Source: JAAYLN01 sp964592855 (GTDB taxonomy: Bacteria > Verrucomicrobiota > Kiritimatiellia > RFP12 > JAAYLN01). Taken from it: a DNA stretch of 24,731 nt. A program made the translations under genes and the position numbers. The DNA lies in assembly GCA_964592855.1 (NCBI GenBank), contig CAZQKI010000052.1, forward strand, positions 1 through 24,731, written 5' to 3'. Within the stretch, counting starts at the first letter, position 1; the number at the start of each line of letters is the position of its first letter. A model generated the notes under the pieces. That model searched no databases. It had not been told where the DNA came from and saw nothing but the letters and a program-made list of their open reading frames with translations. This document shows, one piece after another, positions 1 to 7,447 of the stretch.

Positions 1-54
1 CCTGTGACTTCTACCGTGTGAAGGTAGCGCTCTAACCAACTGAGCTAAGCGCCC
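1..54 (-). tRNA. tRNA-Val (anticodon CAC), truncated by the window edge
   Basis: Read on the minus strand, the sequence starts with an acceptor strand GGGCGCT, then a D-arm GCTCAGTTGGTTAGAGC and a five-base-pair anticodon stem CTACC/GGTAG. The stem encloses the loop TTCACAC, which gives anticodon CAC and therefore valine (codon GUG). The variable loop and the start of the T-arm are visible, but the T-loop and 3' acceptor strand lie beyond position 1. A good promoter lies just upstream (see 78-107). Confidence 0.9.
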
Positions 55-77
55 GCGGCAATAGGAAGACGGGCTGG

Positions 78-107
78 TTTATACTACATGACCCGCCCCA
101 GCGTCAA
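78..107 (-). promoter_or_regulatory. Sigma70-type promoter for tRNA-Val
   Basis: On the minus strand, TTGACG (107-102) and TATAAA (83-78) are separated by 18 bases. This would start transcription near 71, about 17 bases before the mature tRNA 5' end. The promoter begins directly after the stop codon of the ydbL-like gene, so the tRNA need not depend on readthrough. The assignment rests on hexamer match and spacing only. Confidence 0.6.
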
Positions 108-114
108 GCGGAAC

Positions 115-489
115 TCATTTCTTCTGATACCACTGCCCAGAAGCGTTCTGCAGCCAAGCCCCGGATTGCGCAAGCCCGGCGATGGCGCTTGCACGCTGCG
201 CACCCACAATTTGTATCGTGGCTTTCGTCTTGACCGCGATCTCCTCATAGACTTGCTTCCGGTCGGCATTTTCCTCATTCAGCGCCTTTTTCTCGTCGGC
301 GGACGCCTCGCCACGGATAACCAGGTATCCCTGATTGTTTTCACCCGCTTTCTGCTGAGTCAGCAAGGCTACCACCACTGGCCGCCGATTCTTCATCCGT
401 GCCTTGACTTGATCCAAATCGGCACCCTGTACAACCGTTGCCATGATGATTGAAAATGTAACAGCTGATAATAACGCAACCTTCTTCAT
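115..489 (-). CDS. ydbL: YdbL-like periplasmic protein (DUF1318 family)
   Basis: This 124-residue protein has a clear signal peptide (MKKVALLSAV start, hydrophobic core, cleavage probably after VQG). The mature part resembles E. coli YdbL (DUF1318), with a conserved segment around GYLVIRGEAS and a charged helical stretch rich in E, N and K. Established knowledge: in E. coli YdbL is encoded with YdbH and YnbE and modulates the YdbH-YnbE intermembrane bridge that moves phospholipid to the outer membrane. The same gene order here supports the assignment. I chose the ATG at 489 because AGGGGA lies just upstream. An in-frame ATG at 504 overlaps the stop of the preceding gene but has no ribosome-binding site. 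It is the last gene of the operon. Confidence 0.8.
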   Translation of the reverse strand: MKKVALLSAVTFSIIMATVVQGADLDQVKARMKNRRPVVVALLTQQKAGENNQGYLVIRGEASADEKKALNEENADRKQVYEEIAVKTKATIQIVGAQRASAIAGLAQSGAWLQNASGQWYQKK

Positions 490-500
490 TTCCGCTCCCC

Positions 501-677
501 TCATTTTGATTCGTCAATGTCGCCAAAGAAATCGTTCAATTCCCTGTCAACTTTCAGGTTAATGTCCATCGTGATGTGGATCGGCTTGATCTCGTGTTCC
601 GTTTTAACCGAAAAACACCCGGAACCAAGCATCGCCAAGCCGAGAATCACCCAACAACCGAAACCGAGACGTCTCAT
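501..677 (-). CDS. ynbE: YnbE-like outer-membrane lipoprotein
   Basis: This 58-residue protein has an N-terminal hydrophobic segment ending in a lipobox-like LGSGC, so residue 20 is the likely lipidated cysteine. The short mature part contains HITMDINLKVDRELNDFF, which matches the pattern of E. coli YnbE (a beta strand with alternating hydrophobic residues, then a helix). In E. coli, YnbE is an outer-membrane lipoprotein that caps the YdbH groove through beta-strand augmentation. The ATG at 677 has AGGGG seven bases upstream, so I prefer it to the longer reading from 734, which would place 19 unlikely residues before the signal peptide. The glycine at the -3 lipobox position is slightly unusual. 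It lies between the ydbH-like and ydbL-like genes. Confidence 0.75.
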   Translation of the reverse strand: MRRLGFGCWVILGLAMLGSGCFSVKTEHEIKPIHITMDINLKVDRELNDFFGDIDESK

Positions 678-749
678 GTCTATCCCCTGCCCTTTCTGCA
701 TCATGCACCAAAATCGACGACACAACGACAACAATACTTCATAGACGCA

Positions 750-3245
750 CTATCGTTGCGTGTTATTCATCTGCAGTCCAAAATTCAACAGCGCTTCCAG
801 CGGACCGTTGACACGTATGTCCAAGTCCACCGGCGGTAGCTTCGGGTCATGCGCCGCCCGACCTGCGAGTTTCATGACCAGCTTGGCCTCGCGCGCCGTA
901 GTAGAACTCAAATCCAAACGAAGAACATCATAGTTGAGATCGCCGAGCGCGTCTGCAACATTCTTTTGTACCACCACAGGCAGTCCGGCGCGTGACAAGT
1001 AATCCCGGATGAAACTTGCGTTGCGTAAACGGATATTTCCCCGCTCGCCTGGCAGCGCGTAAAGGAAACCCTCCGAGAGTTGAACCCGTCGATTGCAAAT
1101 GCGCAGGGGAAGTCGCCCGTACAATCGTCCGGTTGCCGTCCCGTCGAAGGGCTTGATGAGGCGCAACAGCTCGCCGGCATCCATGCTGTCAATATAGAGG
1201 ATGAAGTCGACATCCGGATGCTTGAGATCGACTCGTACCGCGTAGAGTCTGGCTTTCCCCCCGCACCAGTCGAATTCCGCCCGCTCAATCAATAGCGCCT
1301 GCCGGTCCATTCGCCAGAGAATCCGGCCGCCGTTCACACCGATACCGGCGAACAGCGCGTTGGTGAAGACACTCTCCACCGGCTGCAACTGCCAACGGAG
1401 CCCCTCCCCTTCCAACTGTACAGACGTATGAATGCCGGCAATCTCGCCGTTGACCTCCCCGGTCAGCGCCACAGCCAGATCATCGACGGATGCCCCGCAC
1501 CGCCAGTCCGGCTTGGCCCCAGCAATGACGTTGCATTCGGCCTCGAAGCCAAGCGCTCCGGAAAACTTCAACCCCTCGAGGCTGGCGCTCGGCATGGCAA
1601 GCCGCGCAAGGATTCCGGCGAACAGCACATCCTCGTGTGTGAACCGAACTGTGTGCTGAACCACTTTTGCGTGAATTCCGCCATCATCGGTCAGTTCGAG
1701 CTTCGCATCCAACGCCAAGAAGGAGCCAGCAGCGCTTATTTGAACCGCCGATTCCAGGAGTATGCCAGTATCCGCTGCGGCGGTGGCCGCACAATTTGTA
1801 ATCAGGAGATCCAGCCCTGACAGTTGCGCACGCTCCCAATTCAGCCTGGGATGGATAATCGGAAAACAGATGGATTCCGGGCGTGACAGGTCCAGGAAAC
1901 CGCCGAAAGGGACATGAACGGAGGCATTGCTGATCAGACCATCCGGATGGATGGCGCAAACATCAACCAAAGAACCCTCCCCCGCGATCTCCCATCCACT
2001 ACCCGGGTCGATGCGCACGGCACTGGCCTGGAGCGAGGCTTCTCCGACCCGCCAAGGAATCGACATCTCGCCCTGTTGGACAACGCCCGATGCCGTTGGC
2101 ATTCCCGCGCGAAATTGAAGGTTTGTCGTTGAAACGGCCATGTCGAGATCGATCTCCGCCCGGCCAGCTTCGGCATACTTTGCACACTGCGGCAAGCTGA
2201 GTTGGCCTTGGATGCCGAAGGGTTGCTTCAGATGGCCGGTCAGCGTCGTTTCGGCGAGACGGAACTCCACATGCGCGGCAGCAAGCGCATCCGATACTAA
2301 CGGGGGTAATCCGGACAAATGTGCCAACGTAGCCTGTACCGCGACGTTCCGGAGACGTCCGGGCATACCGTCACCAAGCTGCCATTGTCCGCCCGCAAGC
2401 ACATCGGTTAAGCTCAGCGAAACACGCTCAGAGGCAAAGCTGAGAACTCCACGGGTGGCGGCCAGCACCGTGACTTCCTGCGGCAGCGCGTTTGTGAAAT
2501 CGGCGGAGATGGAGAAAGAAAGGGCGCCATCGATGGGCGGCACCTTCATGCCGGGTCGCAGTTGGCTGGCAAGGTCCCGAAGACGCTGGCTGGAAACAAA
2601 GGGCACGGCGGCGGAGACGCGTCCGCTCTTTGAACCGAGATCCACATCGCCACTGAGCCACGACGGTACATTCAGAAGATCGCCACCCCAGGAGAGATGA
2701 TAGGCGTTCCCGTCATTCCACTGGGTCCGCAGCGTTCCGGAGAGGCAGTCCAGCATCGACGGGGTATCGGCGTCGCCGGTCATCATCTGCACCTGCAGGT
2801 CGGTCGCGGCCAATTCCAGAAGCTTCCAGCTTGGCGGTCCCGCCGGGCGAGAGGCCGCGTTCGCGGGGAACAGACGTTGAATGTGCGATTGACCGACGAA
2901 CGCTAGCGTGTTAGAGGCGGCGCTGAACTGGCAAAACAGGCCGTCAACGCTGACCGAGTTGATGGTGTGCGCAAGCAGGCTCCGGGGCGAATACCGGACT
3001 TCCAGACGCCGGATGCGGGGGGCGCCAGCCTCGTGGCCCAGTTGAATGTCTGCAATCTCGACACCCGTCAGTGAAAGGTGTTGGATGCGAAACGTGAGCG
3101 CTGGAAGTGCGCGCAAAGGACGGGATGAACGGAGCAACCGCATGGCCAGACGGCACCCCCACCCCGTCGAGAATGTCAGCACGCCAGCGAGCAGTGCCGC
3201 GATCAGGAAGAGCCGCAGTGTCCAACGCAGGATGTCACGGTACAT
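750..3245 (-). CDS. ydbH: YdbH-like AsmA-superfamily intermembrane lipid-transport protein
   Basis: This protein of about 831 residues has one N-terminal membrane anchor (TLRLFLIAALLAGVLTF, roughly residues 10-27). A long region of amphipathic beta strands follows, as expected for the repeating beta-groove proteins YhdP, TamB and YdbH. The closing part, with PLRICNRRVQLSEGFLYALPG and later LDIRVNGPLEALLNFG, resembles the C-terminal domain of YdbH. Known role in E. coli: an inner-membrane-anchored bridge carrying phospholipid to the outer membrane, redundant with TamB and YhdP. The ynbE-like and ydbL-like genes directly downstream are the strongest support. The preceding pyrophosphorylase stop codon (3250-3248) overlaps an alternative TTG start at 3251. 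I chose the ATG at 3245, although neither start has a strong ribosome-binding site. Confidence 0.75.
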   Translation of the reverse strand: MYRDILRWTLRLFLIAALLAGVLTFSTGWGCRLAMRLLRSSRPLRALPALTFRIQHLSLTGVEIADIQLGHEAGAPRIRRLEVRYSPRSLLAHTINSVSVDGLFCQFSAASNTLAFVGQSHIQRLFPANAASRPAGPPSWKLLELAATDLQVQMMTGDADTPSMLDCLSGTLRTQWNDGNAYHLSWGGDLLNVPSWLSGDVDLGSKSGRVSAAVPFVSSQRLRDLASQLRPGMKVPPIDGALSFSISADFTNALPQEVTVLAATRGVLSFASERVSLSLTDVLAGGQWQLGDGMPGRLRNVAVQATLAHLSGLPPLVSDALAAAHVEFRLAETTLTGHLKQPFGIQGQLSLPQCAKYAEAGRAEIDLDMAVSTTNLQFRAGMPTASGVVQQGEMSIPWRVGEASLQASAVRIDPGSGWEIAGEGSLVDVCAIHPDGLISNASVHVPFGGFLDLSRPESICFPIIHPRLNWERAQLSGLDLLITNCAATAAADTGILLESAVQISAAGSFLALDAKLELTDDGGIHAKVVQHTVRFTHEDVLFAGILARLAMPSASLEGLKFSGALGFEAECNVIAGAKPDWRCGASVDDLAVALTGEVNGEIAGIHTSVQLEGEGLRWQLQPVESVFTNALFAGIGVNGGRILWRMDRQALLIERAEFDWCGGKARLYAVRVDLKHPDVDFILYIDSMDAGELLRLIKPFDGTATGRLYGRLPLRICNRRVQLSEGFLYALPGERGNIRLRNASFIRDYLSRAGLPVVVQKNVADALGDLNYDVLRLDLSSTTAREAKLVMKLAGRAAHDPKLPPVDLDIRVNGPLEALLNFGLQMNNTQR

Positions 3246-3247
3246 TT

Positions 3248-4648
3248 TCAAATCTGCTTAAGCCAAATCGCCTGCTGATCATCCAGCTTGCAGCCCGCGC
3301 CCAGGCGCACCTTTAACAACTCCGGCGTCCGGGCGTAGGCGGGATCGATCTCGATGGGAATCGCAGGATGGCCGGCTCCATCGCGGGGGATCGCAATGCC
3401 GACCTCGGCAAACCAGCGCCCCCATTTGGCAATCAGATCCCGCTTGCAGGTTTCTGGGGAATCGGCGCCCGTCGCATTTTTGACCGGCGAGAACTCCTCG
3501 GCACGGTCGAAGGCGACATTCAAAACGGAGTTGGCATGCGGCAGCAGATCGAAGATGAACTTCTCGAACTTGTAGCCGTTGGGAGCCTTGGGCGTCGTCA
3601 CCGTTCCGTCATCGCCGCAGACGGCAATCTTCTTGTGGGCAATATGCATCGGCAGTTCAACCGAAGCCTCGCGCTGCAAAAAATCCAGTTGGAAGAGGTG
3701 GATGGCCACGCTTCCGTATTTGAAATAGAGCTCGCCATCGGCCTTGCGCCGATTCTTCTGCGCATCGGTGAACTCGGTGTATTCGACCATCTCGCAACGG
3801 CCGTCGCGCTGCACGACCATGCCGAGTCCTTCCGATGGGTCGCGCTTGGCGCAGACCTTGATGGAAAGGTCGGTTCCCTTGAGGAGATGCAGGCCGATAA
3901 AGGCGGGGTCCGCAATCTCGACCAGCGGATTGTCGACCTGAAAATAGAAGACCGTTTTCAGCCCGCGCCGCGCCATGTCGGCCAGGCCGCCACTTGACTG
4001 CAATGCGGAAAGGGTGCCGCCGTGGCCATCGGGACTTTTGAAGATGTGGCCGGGGGCGTCCCGGATGATCCGTCCCGTATCGTCCAACGACGGCCACATC
4101 CCCTGCTTGAAGAAGAAGACATCCTCCGGCGCGAGGCCGAACCAGCCGTTCTCGGCGAAGCAGTCCCGCGTCGCCGCATCGTTGGTCTCGCTTGTCATGA
4201 TGTAGAAGGGGACGGTCGCGCCGTAGCTCCGGGTGAGCGAGAGGATCTTGCGGGCGTGGAAGTAGAAGAGGACCGCGTTGCTGACAGGGCCGATGGGAAA
4301 GGCGCCTTTCGGCCCTTCATAGCCAAGCCGCGACCCCTGGCCGCCAGCCACCAGCAGGACACCGACCTGGCCGGCCCGCAGTGCCGCCTCCCCCCGTTCG
4401 GTCGCCTGGGCGCGTTCATGTGGACGCATTTCAACCACGGCGGCTGGCTCGGGTTCCGAAGCGGAGGACGTCACGGCCGCTTGCCGGCCATCGAGCTGCG
4501 CGCGCATGGTGCGGATGATGCCGAAGTCGAGTGCGGCGATCTGACCCAGCAGGTCTGACCGGGCTTCGTCATCCAGTCGGTCCCACCCGTTCAGGAGCTG
4601 GTGCTGTCCCTCGGGTTCCAATCGTTTGCAGGCTTGTTCAAATGTCAT
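3248..4648 (-). CDS. Eukaryotic-type UDP-N-acetylglucosamine (UDP-sugar) pyrophosphorylase
   Basis: This 466-residue enzyme belongs to the UDPGP/UAP1 family and is not GlmU-like. The nucleotide-binding signature LLVAGGQGSRLGYEGPKG lies at residues 98-115. FQVDNPLVEIADPAFIG (the UTP- and metal-binding DN plus the DP-FIG stretch), the substrate loop GHGGTLSAL and the C-terminal PNGYKFEKFIFDLLP are all typical of UAP. The predicted reaction is UTP plus GlcNAc-1-phosphate (or a related sugar phosphate) to UDP-sugar plus pyrophosphate, in the cytoplasm, for peptidoglycan or lipopolysaccharide. Sugar specificity cannot be read with certainty. AGGGA precedes the ATG at 4648. The gene overlaps the start region of the ydbH-like gene, so envelope-precursor and envelope-lipid genes are probably cotranscribed. 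Confidence 0.88.
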   Translation of the reverse strand: MTFEQACKRLEPEGQHQLLNGWDRLDDEARSDLLGQIAALDFGIIRTMRAQLDGRQAAVTSSASEPEPAAVVEMRPHERAQATERGEAALRAGQVGVLLVAGGQGSRLGYEGPKGAFPIGPVSNAVLFYFHARKILSLTRSYGATVPFYIMTSETNDAATRDCFAENGWFGLAPEDVFFFKQGMWPSLDDTGRIIRDAPGHIFKSPDGHGGTLSALQSSGGLADMARRGLKTVFYFQVDNPLVEIADPAFIGLHLLKGTDLSIKVCAKRDPSEGLGMVVQRDGRCEMVEYTEFTDAQKNRRKADGELYFKYGSVAIHLFQLDFLQREASVELPMHIAHKKIAVCGDDGTVTTPKAPNGYKFEKFIFDLLPHANSVLNVAFDRAEEFSPVKNATGADSPETCKRDLIAKWGRWFAEVGIAIPRDGAGHPAIPIEIDPAYARTPELLKVRLGAGCKLDDQQAIWLKQI

Positions 4649-4666
4649 CAGGCTGTTCCCTTGAAT

Positions 4667-4678
4667 ATTTACGTAAAT
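4667..4678. promoter_or_regulatory. 12-bp perfect palindrome upstream of the pyrophosphorylase operon
   Basis: ATTTACGTAAAT is a perfect palindrome 19 bases upstream of the pyrophosphorylase start codon, in an AT-rich stretch between that gene and tRNA-Leu. Its position suits an operator for the minus-strand operon. I could not pair it with convincing -35 and -10 hexamers, so the role is inferred. Confidence 0.3.
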
Positions 4679-4699
4679 TGAGCGCGGATAACTTTAAGC

Positions 4700-4728
4700 T
4701 TGTCCCCAGCGCCCGCTTCAGCTTCAAT
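4700..4728 (+). promoter_or_regulatory. Possible weak promoter for tRNA-Leu
   Basis: TTGTCC (4700-4705) and TTCAAT (4723-4728) are 17 bases apart and would start transcription a few bases before the tRNA 5' end at 4739. Each hexamer matches consensus at only four of six positions, so this is tentative. Confidence 0.3.
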
Positions 4729-4738
4729 GACACTCACA

Positions 4739-4828
4739 GCCAGAGTGGCGAAATGGCATACGCAGCGGACTTAAAATCCGCAGATGGGTCATTCCATCGT
4801 GGGGGTTCGAGTCCCCCCTCTGGCACCA
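4739..4828 (+). tRNA. tRNA-Leu (anticodon TAA)
   Basis: The acceptor stem GCCAGAG pairs with CTCTGGC and is followed by an encoded ACCA end. The anticodon stem GCGGA/TCCGC encloses CTTAAAA, giving anticodon TAA (leucine). The long variable arm with a stem around GATGG/CCATC is the class II shape expected for tRNA-Leu. The T-arm GGGGGTTCGAGTCCCCC is perfect. It appears complete and functional, and it separates the minus-strand envelope operon from the plus-strand catabolic operon. Confidence 0.96.
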
Positions 4829-4976
4829 AAGCTCAACCGGCTCACCGATGCAGACGCCGATGCTCGGGGAGCTCTAATTGACACGAATTTTAGTTGAAAA
4901 TGGAGCTTCATACAAGGTGTTTTGCAGGTTGTGCCGTACCCTCCGTGCCCGCTTGCGACCACCGACAGAGATACCC

Positions 4977-6041
4977 ATGAACGAAAGCATAACCGATCCA
5001 TCTGCCCCCCCTGCCACTGTGGCGCCGCCGGATTCGGCGCATGCCCTGAGCCAGCGGGCGTTTCAGGGAATATCCAGTCTGGCGCTGTCGCCGCTGTCCA
5101 TCTGGGCCACGTGGTATGCCGGGCCGACGCCCAACGAGGACCAAAACAACTATGCCGTTCTGAGCCGGAGCGGTGATCAAGGCCAGACCTGGCAGGAACA
5201 ACTGATTGTCGATCCCGATGGCGCCGGTCCGCTGCGCGCCTTCGATCCGCAGCTCTGGGTTGATCCCACCGGACGCCTCTGGTGGTTCTGGACGCAGGGC
5301 GTGGGTCATCAGGGAAACACCGCATGCGTCTGGGCGATGACAACCGATAACCCCGATGCGGCCTCGCCAACCTGGTCCGCACCGCGGCGAATTGCATCAG
5401 GCGTGATGATGAACAAACCGACGATACTCCAGAACAGCGACTGGGCCCTGCCGGTCTCAACCTGGCGCGAATCCGACAACAGCGCCGGCCTGGTGGCCTC
5501 CACCGATCAGGGCGGGACCTGGTGCCGCCGTGGCGGCGCGGATGTGCCTCGCGAGGCACGCAGTTACGACGAGCACATCTTCGTCGAACATGCGAACGGC
5601 GACATCGACGTCTATGTCCGCACCCGCTACGGAATCGGCCGAAGCGTGTCAAAGGATCGCGGCAGCACCTGGTCCCCGCTGCTGCCGACCGACATTCCCC
5701 ACCCCGATGCTCGTTTCTTCATCCGGCGGCTGCAGTCCGGCAATCTGCTGCTGGTCAAGCACGGCCAGCTGACGGAGCGGACGGGGCGATCCCACCTGAC
5801 CGCCTTTCTCTCGACGGACGATGGCGCGTCGTGGACGGGCGGACTCCTGCTGGATGAGCGGCTGAAAGTTTCCTATCCCGACGGTCAGCAGGACCAGGAC
5901 GGATCGATCATCATCACCTACGATTTCGAACGGACGGGCACCCGCGAAATTCTCATGGCGCGTTTCTGCGAGACGGACATTCTTCGCGGCGACGCAACAT
6001 CCCCCACGGTCAAGCGGCGTCAGATCATCAGCCGCTTTTGA
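4977..6041 (+). CDS. Sialidase-family (BNR/Asp-box) six-bladed propeller protein
   Basis: This 354-residue protein has four Asp-box motifs (S-x-D-x-G-x-x-W type): SRSGDQGQTW, STDQGGTW, SKDRGSTW and STDDGASW. They are spaced along the chain as in sialidases and related BNR-repeat proteins. No signal peptide is visible, so it is predicted to act in the cytoplasm, unlike its two secreted neighbours. Many PVC homologues are annotated exo-alpha-sialidase, but the fold also serves lyases and epimerases, so substrate is not established. I chose the ATG at 4977; a longer reading from a TTG at 4878 adds 33 residues with no signal-like or domain character. It is the first of four plus-strand genes with gaps of 31, 13 and 0 bases. 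Confidence 0.75.
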   Translation: MNESITDPSAPPATVAPPDSAHALSQRAFQGISSLALSPLSIWATWYAGPTPNEDQNNYAVLSRSGDQGQTWQEQLIVDPDGAGPLRAFDPQLWVDPTGRLWWFWTQGVGHQGNTACVWAMTTDNPDAASPTWSAPRRIASGVMMNKPTILQNSDWALPVSTWRESDNSAGLVASTDQGGTWCRRGGADVPREARSYDEHIFVEHANGDIDVYVRTRYGIGRSVSKDRGSTWSPLLPTDIPHPDARFFIRRLQSGNLLLVKHGQLTERTGRSHLTAFLSTDDGASWTGGLLLDERLKVSYPDGQQDQDGSIIITYDFERTGTREILMARFCETDILRGDATSPTVKRRQIISRF

Positions 6042-6072
6042 ACAGACATGGAAAATGGAGTCAGGAATACAC

Positions 6073-7434
6073 ATGAAACAGTTGATCAAGGTTGCAGTAA
6101 TCGGGTTTCTAGGCGCCACCTCCTCATGGGGAGCCACGGGCTGGCGCGGCGACGGGACCGGCGTCTACAAGGATGCCACCCCGCCAACTGCGTGGGGTCG
6201 CGACAGCAACGTCGTTTGGCGTGTCCCGATTTCCAAGTGGTCCAATGCAAGCCCGGTTCTTCAGGACGGCCGCGTCCTGGTCTGCGCTGAGCCTGCGACC
6301 GTTCTCTGCTACGCGATGGAAGACGGCAAACTGCTCTGGCAGGCCGAGCAGGATTACGCCGATATCGCCGCCACCGCGGAAGAGGCTGCCGCCGCGCGTG
6401 CGACCCGGACGGCACTGGGCGATCTGGAATCCAAACTGCGGGCGGCGGAGGGGCTTGTCCGAAAAGCGAAAGGCGCCTTGGGCAAGACTCCCGACGATGC
6501 GGCCGCCAAACAGAATCTCGCCGAAGCCGAGAAGGCGCGCGATGCCGCGAAGGCAGAGATCACACCCCATGAAAAATATCGCTTTCCCGCGACGCATGAC
6601 GTCAACGGACTCACCTCCCCCACTCCGGTCACCGACGGCAAGCATTTCTATGTGCTTTTCGGGAGCGGCACCTTGGCCGCCTACACGCTGGACGGGCAGC
6701 GCGTCTGGGGCCGTGTTGCAGGCGCTCCCAAGCATGGCTGGGGACACTGCGCCTCGCCGGTGCTTGCGGGCGATACCCTTGTCGTGCACATCGGCAACCG
6801 GCTGCTGGCGATTGAACCCGCCACGGGTAAGGATCGTTGGGTGGCTGACAGTGCGAGCGGTTGGGGTACGCCCGCTGTTGTTAAAGTGGGCGAGCGCTGG
6901 CTCGTGCTGACGCCCGCAGGCGACTGGTTTGACGTTGCCGATGGACGTAAGACCGCCGAGAAAGTTCAGCCTTTCCAATGGAACGGCCCCGTGATCGTCA
7001 ACGGCATCTCCTACCAGATGGATGAAAAGGGCGCATCGGCCGTGGGCATCAATCCCGATGGCACGCCCCGCCCGCTGTGGACCGCCAGCCTGCCAAAAGA
7101 CCGTTACTATGCCACGCCGGTCATTCACGACGGCTTGGCTTACAACCTGTCTTCATCCGGCAGTCTGAGCGTGGTGAATACGGCAGATGGATCGCTCGCG
7201 TACCAGCAGAACATCGATTTTGGCAAGGGTGGAAAAACGGTTTATCCCAGTCCTTTCTACGCAAACGGGAATCTCTATTTTAGCGCCGACAACGGCACGA
7301 CCGTGGTCATTGCCGCCGGGAAAACCTACAAAGAGGTTGGTCGCAACGTACTGGGCGGTTTCCGCACCACACCGATTTGCGTGGGCAAGCGACTGTTGAT
7401 CCGAACGTTGACGGATCTCACCTGCTTCGAATAG
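6073..7434 (+). CDS. Secreted PQQ-like beta-propeller protein with a coiled-coil insert
   Basis: This 453-residue protein has a signal peptide (MKQLIKVAVIGFLGATSSWG, cleavage near residue 20) followed by WRGDGTGVY. That opening is typical of PVC secreted PQQ-like/BamB-fold propellers (WRG...G at the N-terminus, then VVWRVPI). Several blades end in repeats such as DGKLLWQ, DGQRVWG and TGKDRWV, the tryptophan-docking motif of PQQ-type repeats. Residues about 98-162 form an Ala/Glu/Lys/Arg-rich helical stretch predicted to be coiled coil, inserted between blades one and two; this is unusual. AGGA seven bases upstream supports the ATG at 6073. The function is unknown; in this operon it may bind or scaffold substrate in the periplasm. 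No catalytic residues were identified. Confidence 0.7.
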   Translation: MKQLIKVAVIGFLGATSSWGATGWRGDGTGVYKDATPPTAWGRDSNVVWRVPISKWSNASPVLQDGRVLVCAEPATVLCYAMEDGKLLWQAEQDYADIAATAEEAAAARATRTALGDLESKLRAAEGLVRKAKGALGKTPDDAAAKQNLAEAEKARDAAKAEITPHEKYRFPATHDVNGLTSPTPVTDGKHFYVLFGSGTLAAYTLDGQRVWGRVAGAPKHGWGHCASPVLAGDTLVVHIGNRLLAIEPATGKDRWVADSASGWGTPAVVKVGERWLVLTPAGDWFDVADGRKTAEKVQPFQWNGPVIVNGISYQMDEKGASAVGINPDGTPRPLWTASLPKDRYYATPVIHDGLAYNLSSSGSLSVVNTADGSLAYQQNIDFGKGGKTVYPSPFYANGNLYFSADNGTTVVIAAGKTYKEVGRNVLGGFRTTPICVGKRLLIRTLTDLTCFE

Positions 7435-7447
7435 GAAAACGCCAACA

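Noticed and set aside
1428..1820. 130-codon plus-strand frame
   Set aside because: It is antisense to the ydbH-like gene, with composition explained by that gene's codons.
4878..4883. TTGACA as the -35 box of the catabolic operon
   Set aside because: The hexamer is perfect, but no acceptable -10 element lies 16-18 bases downstream.
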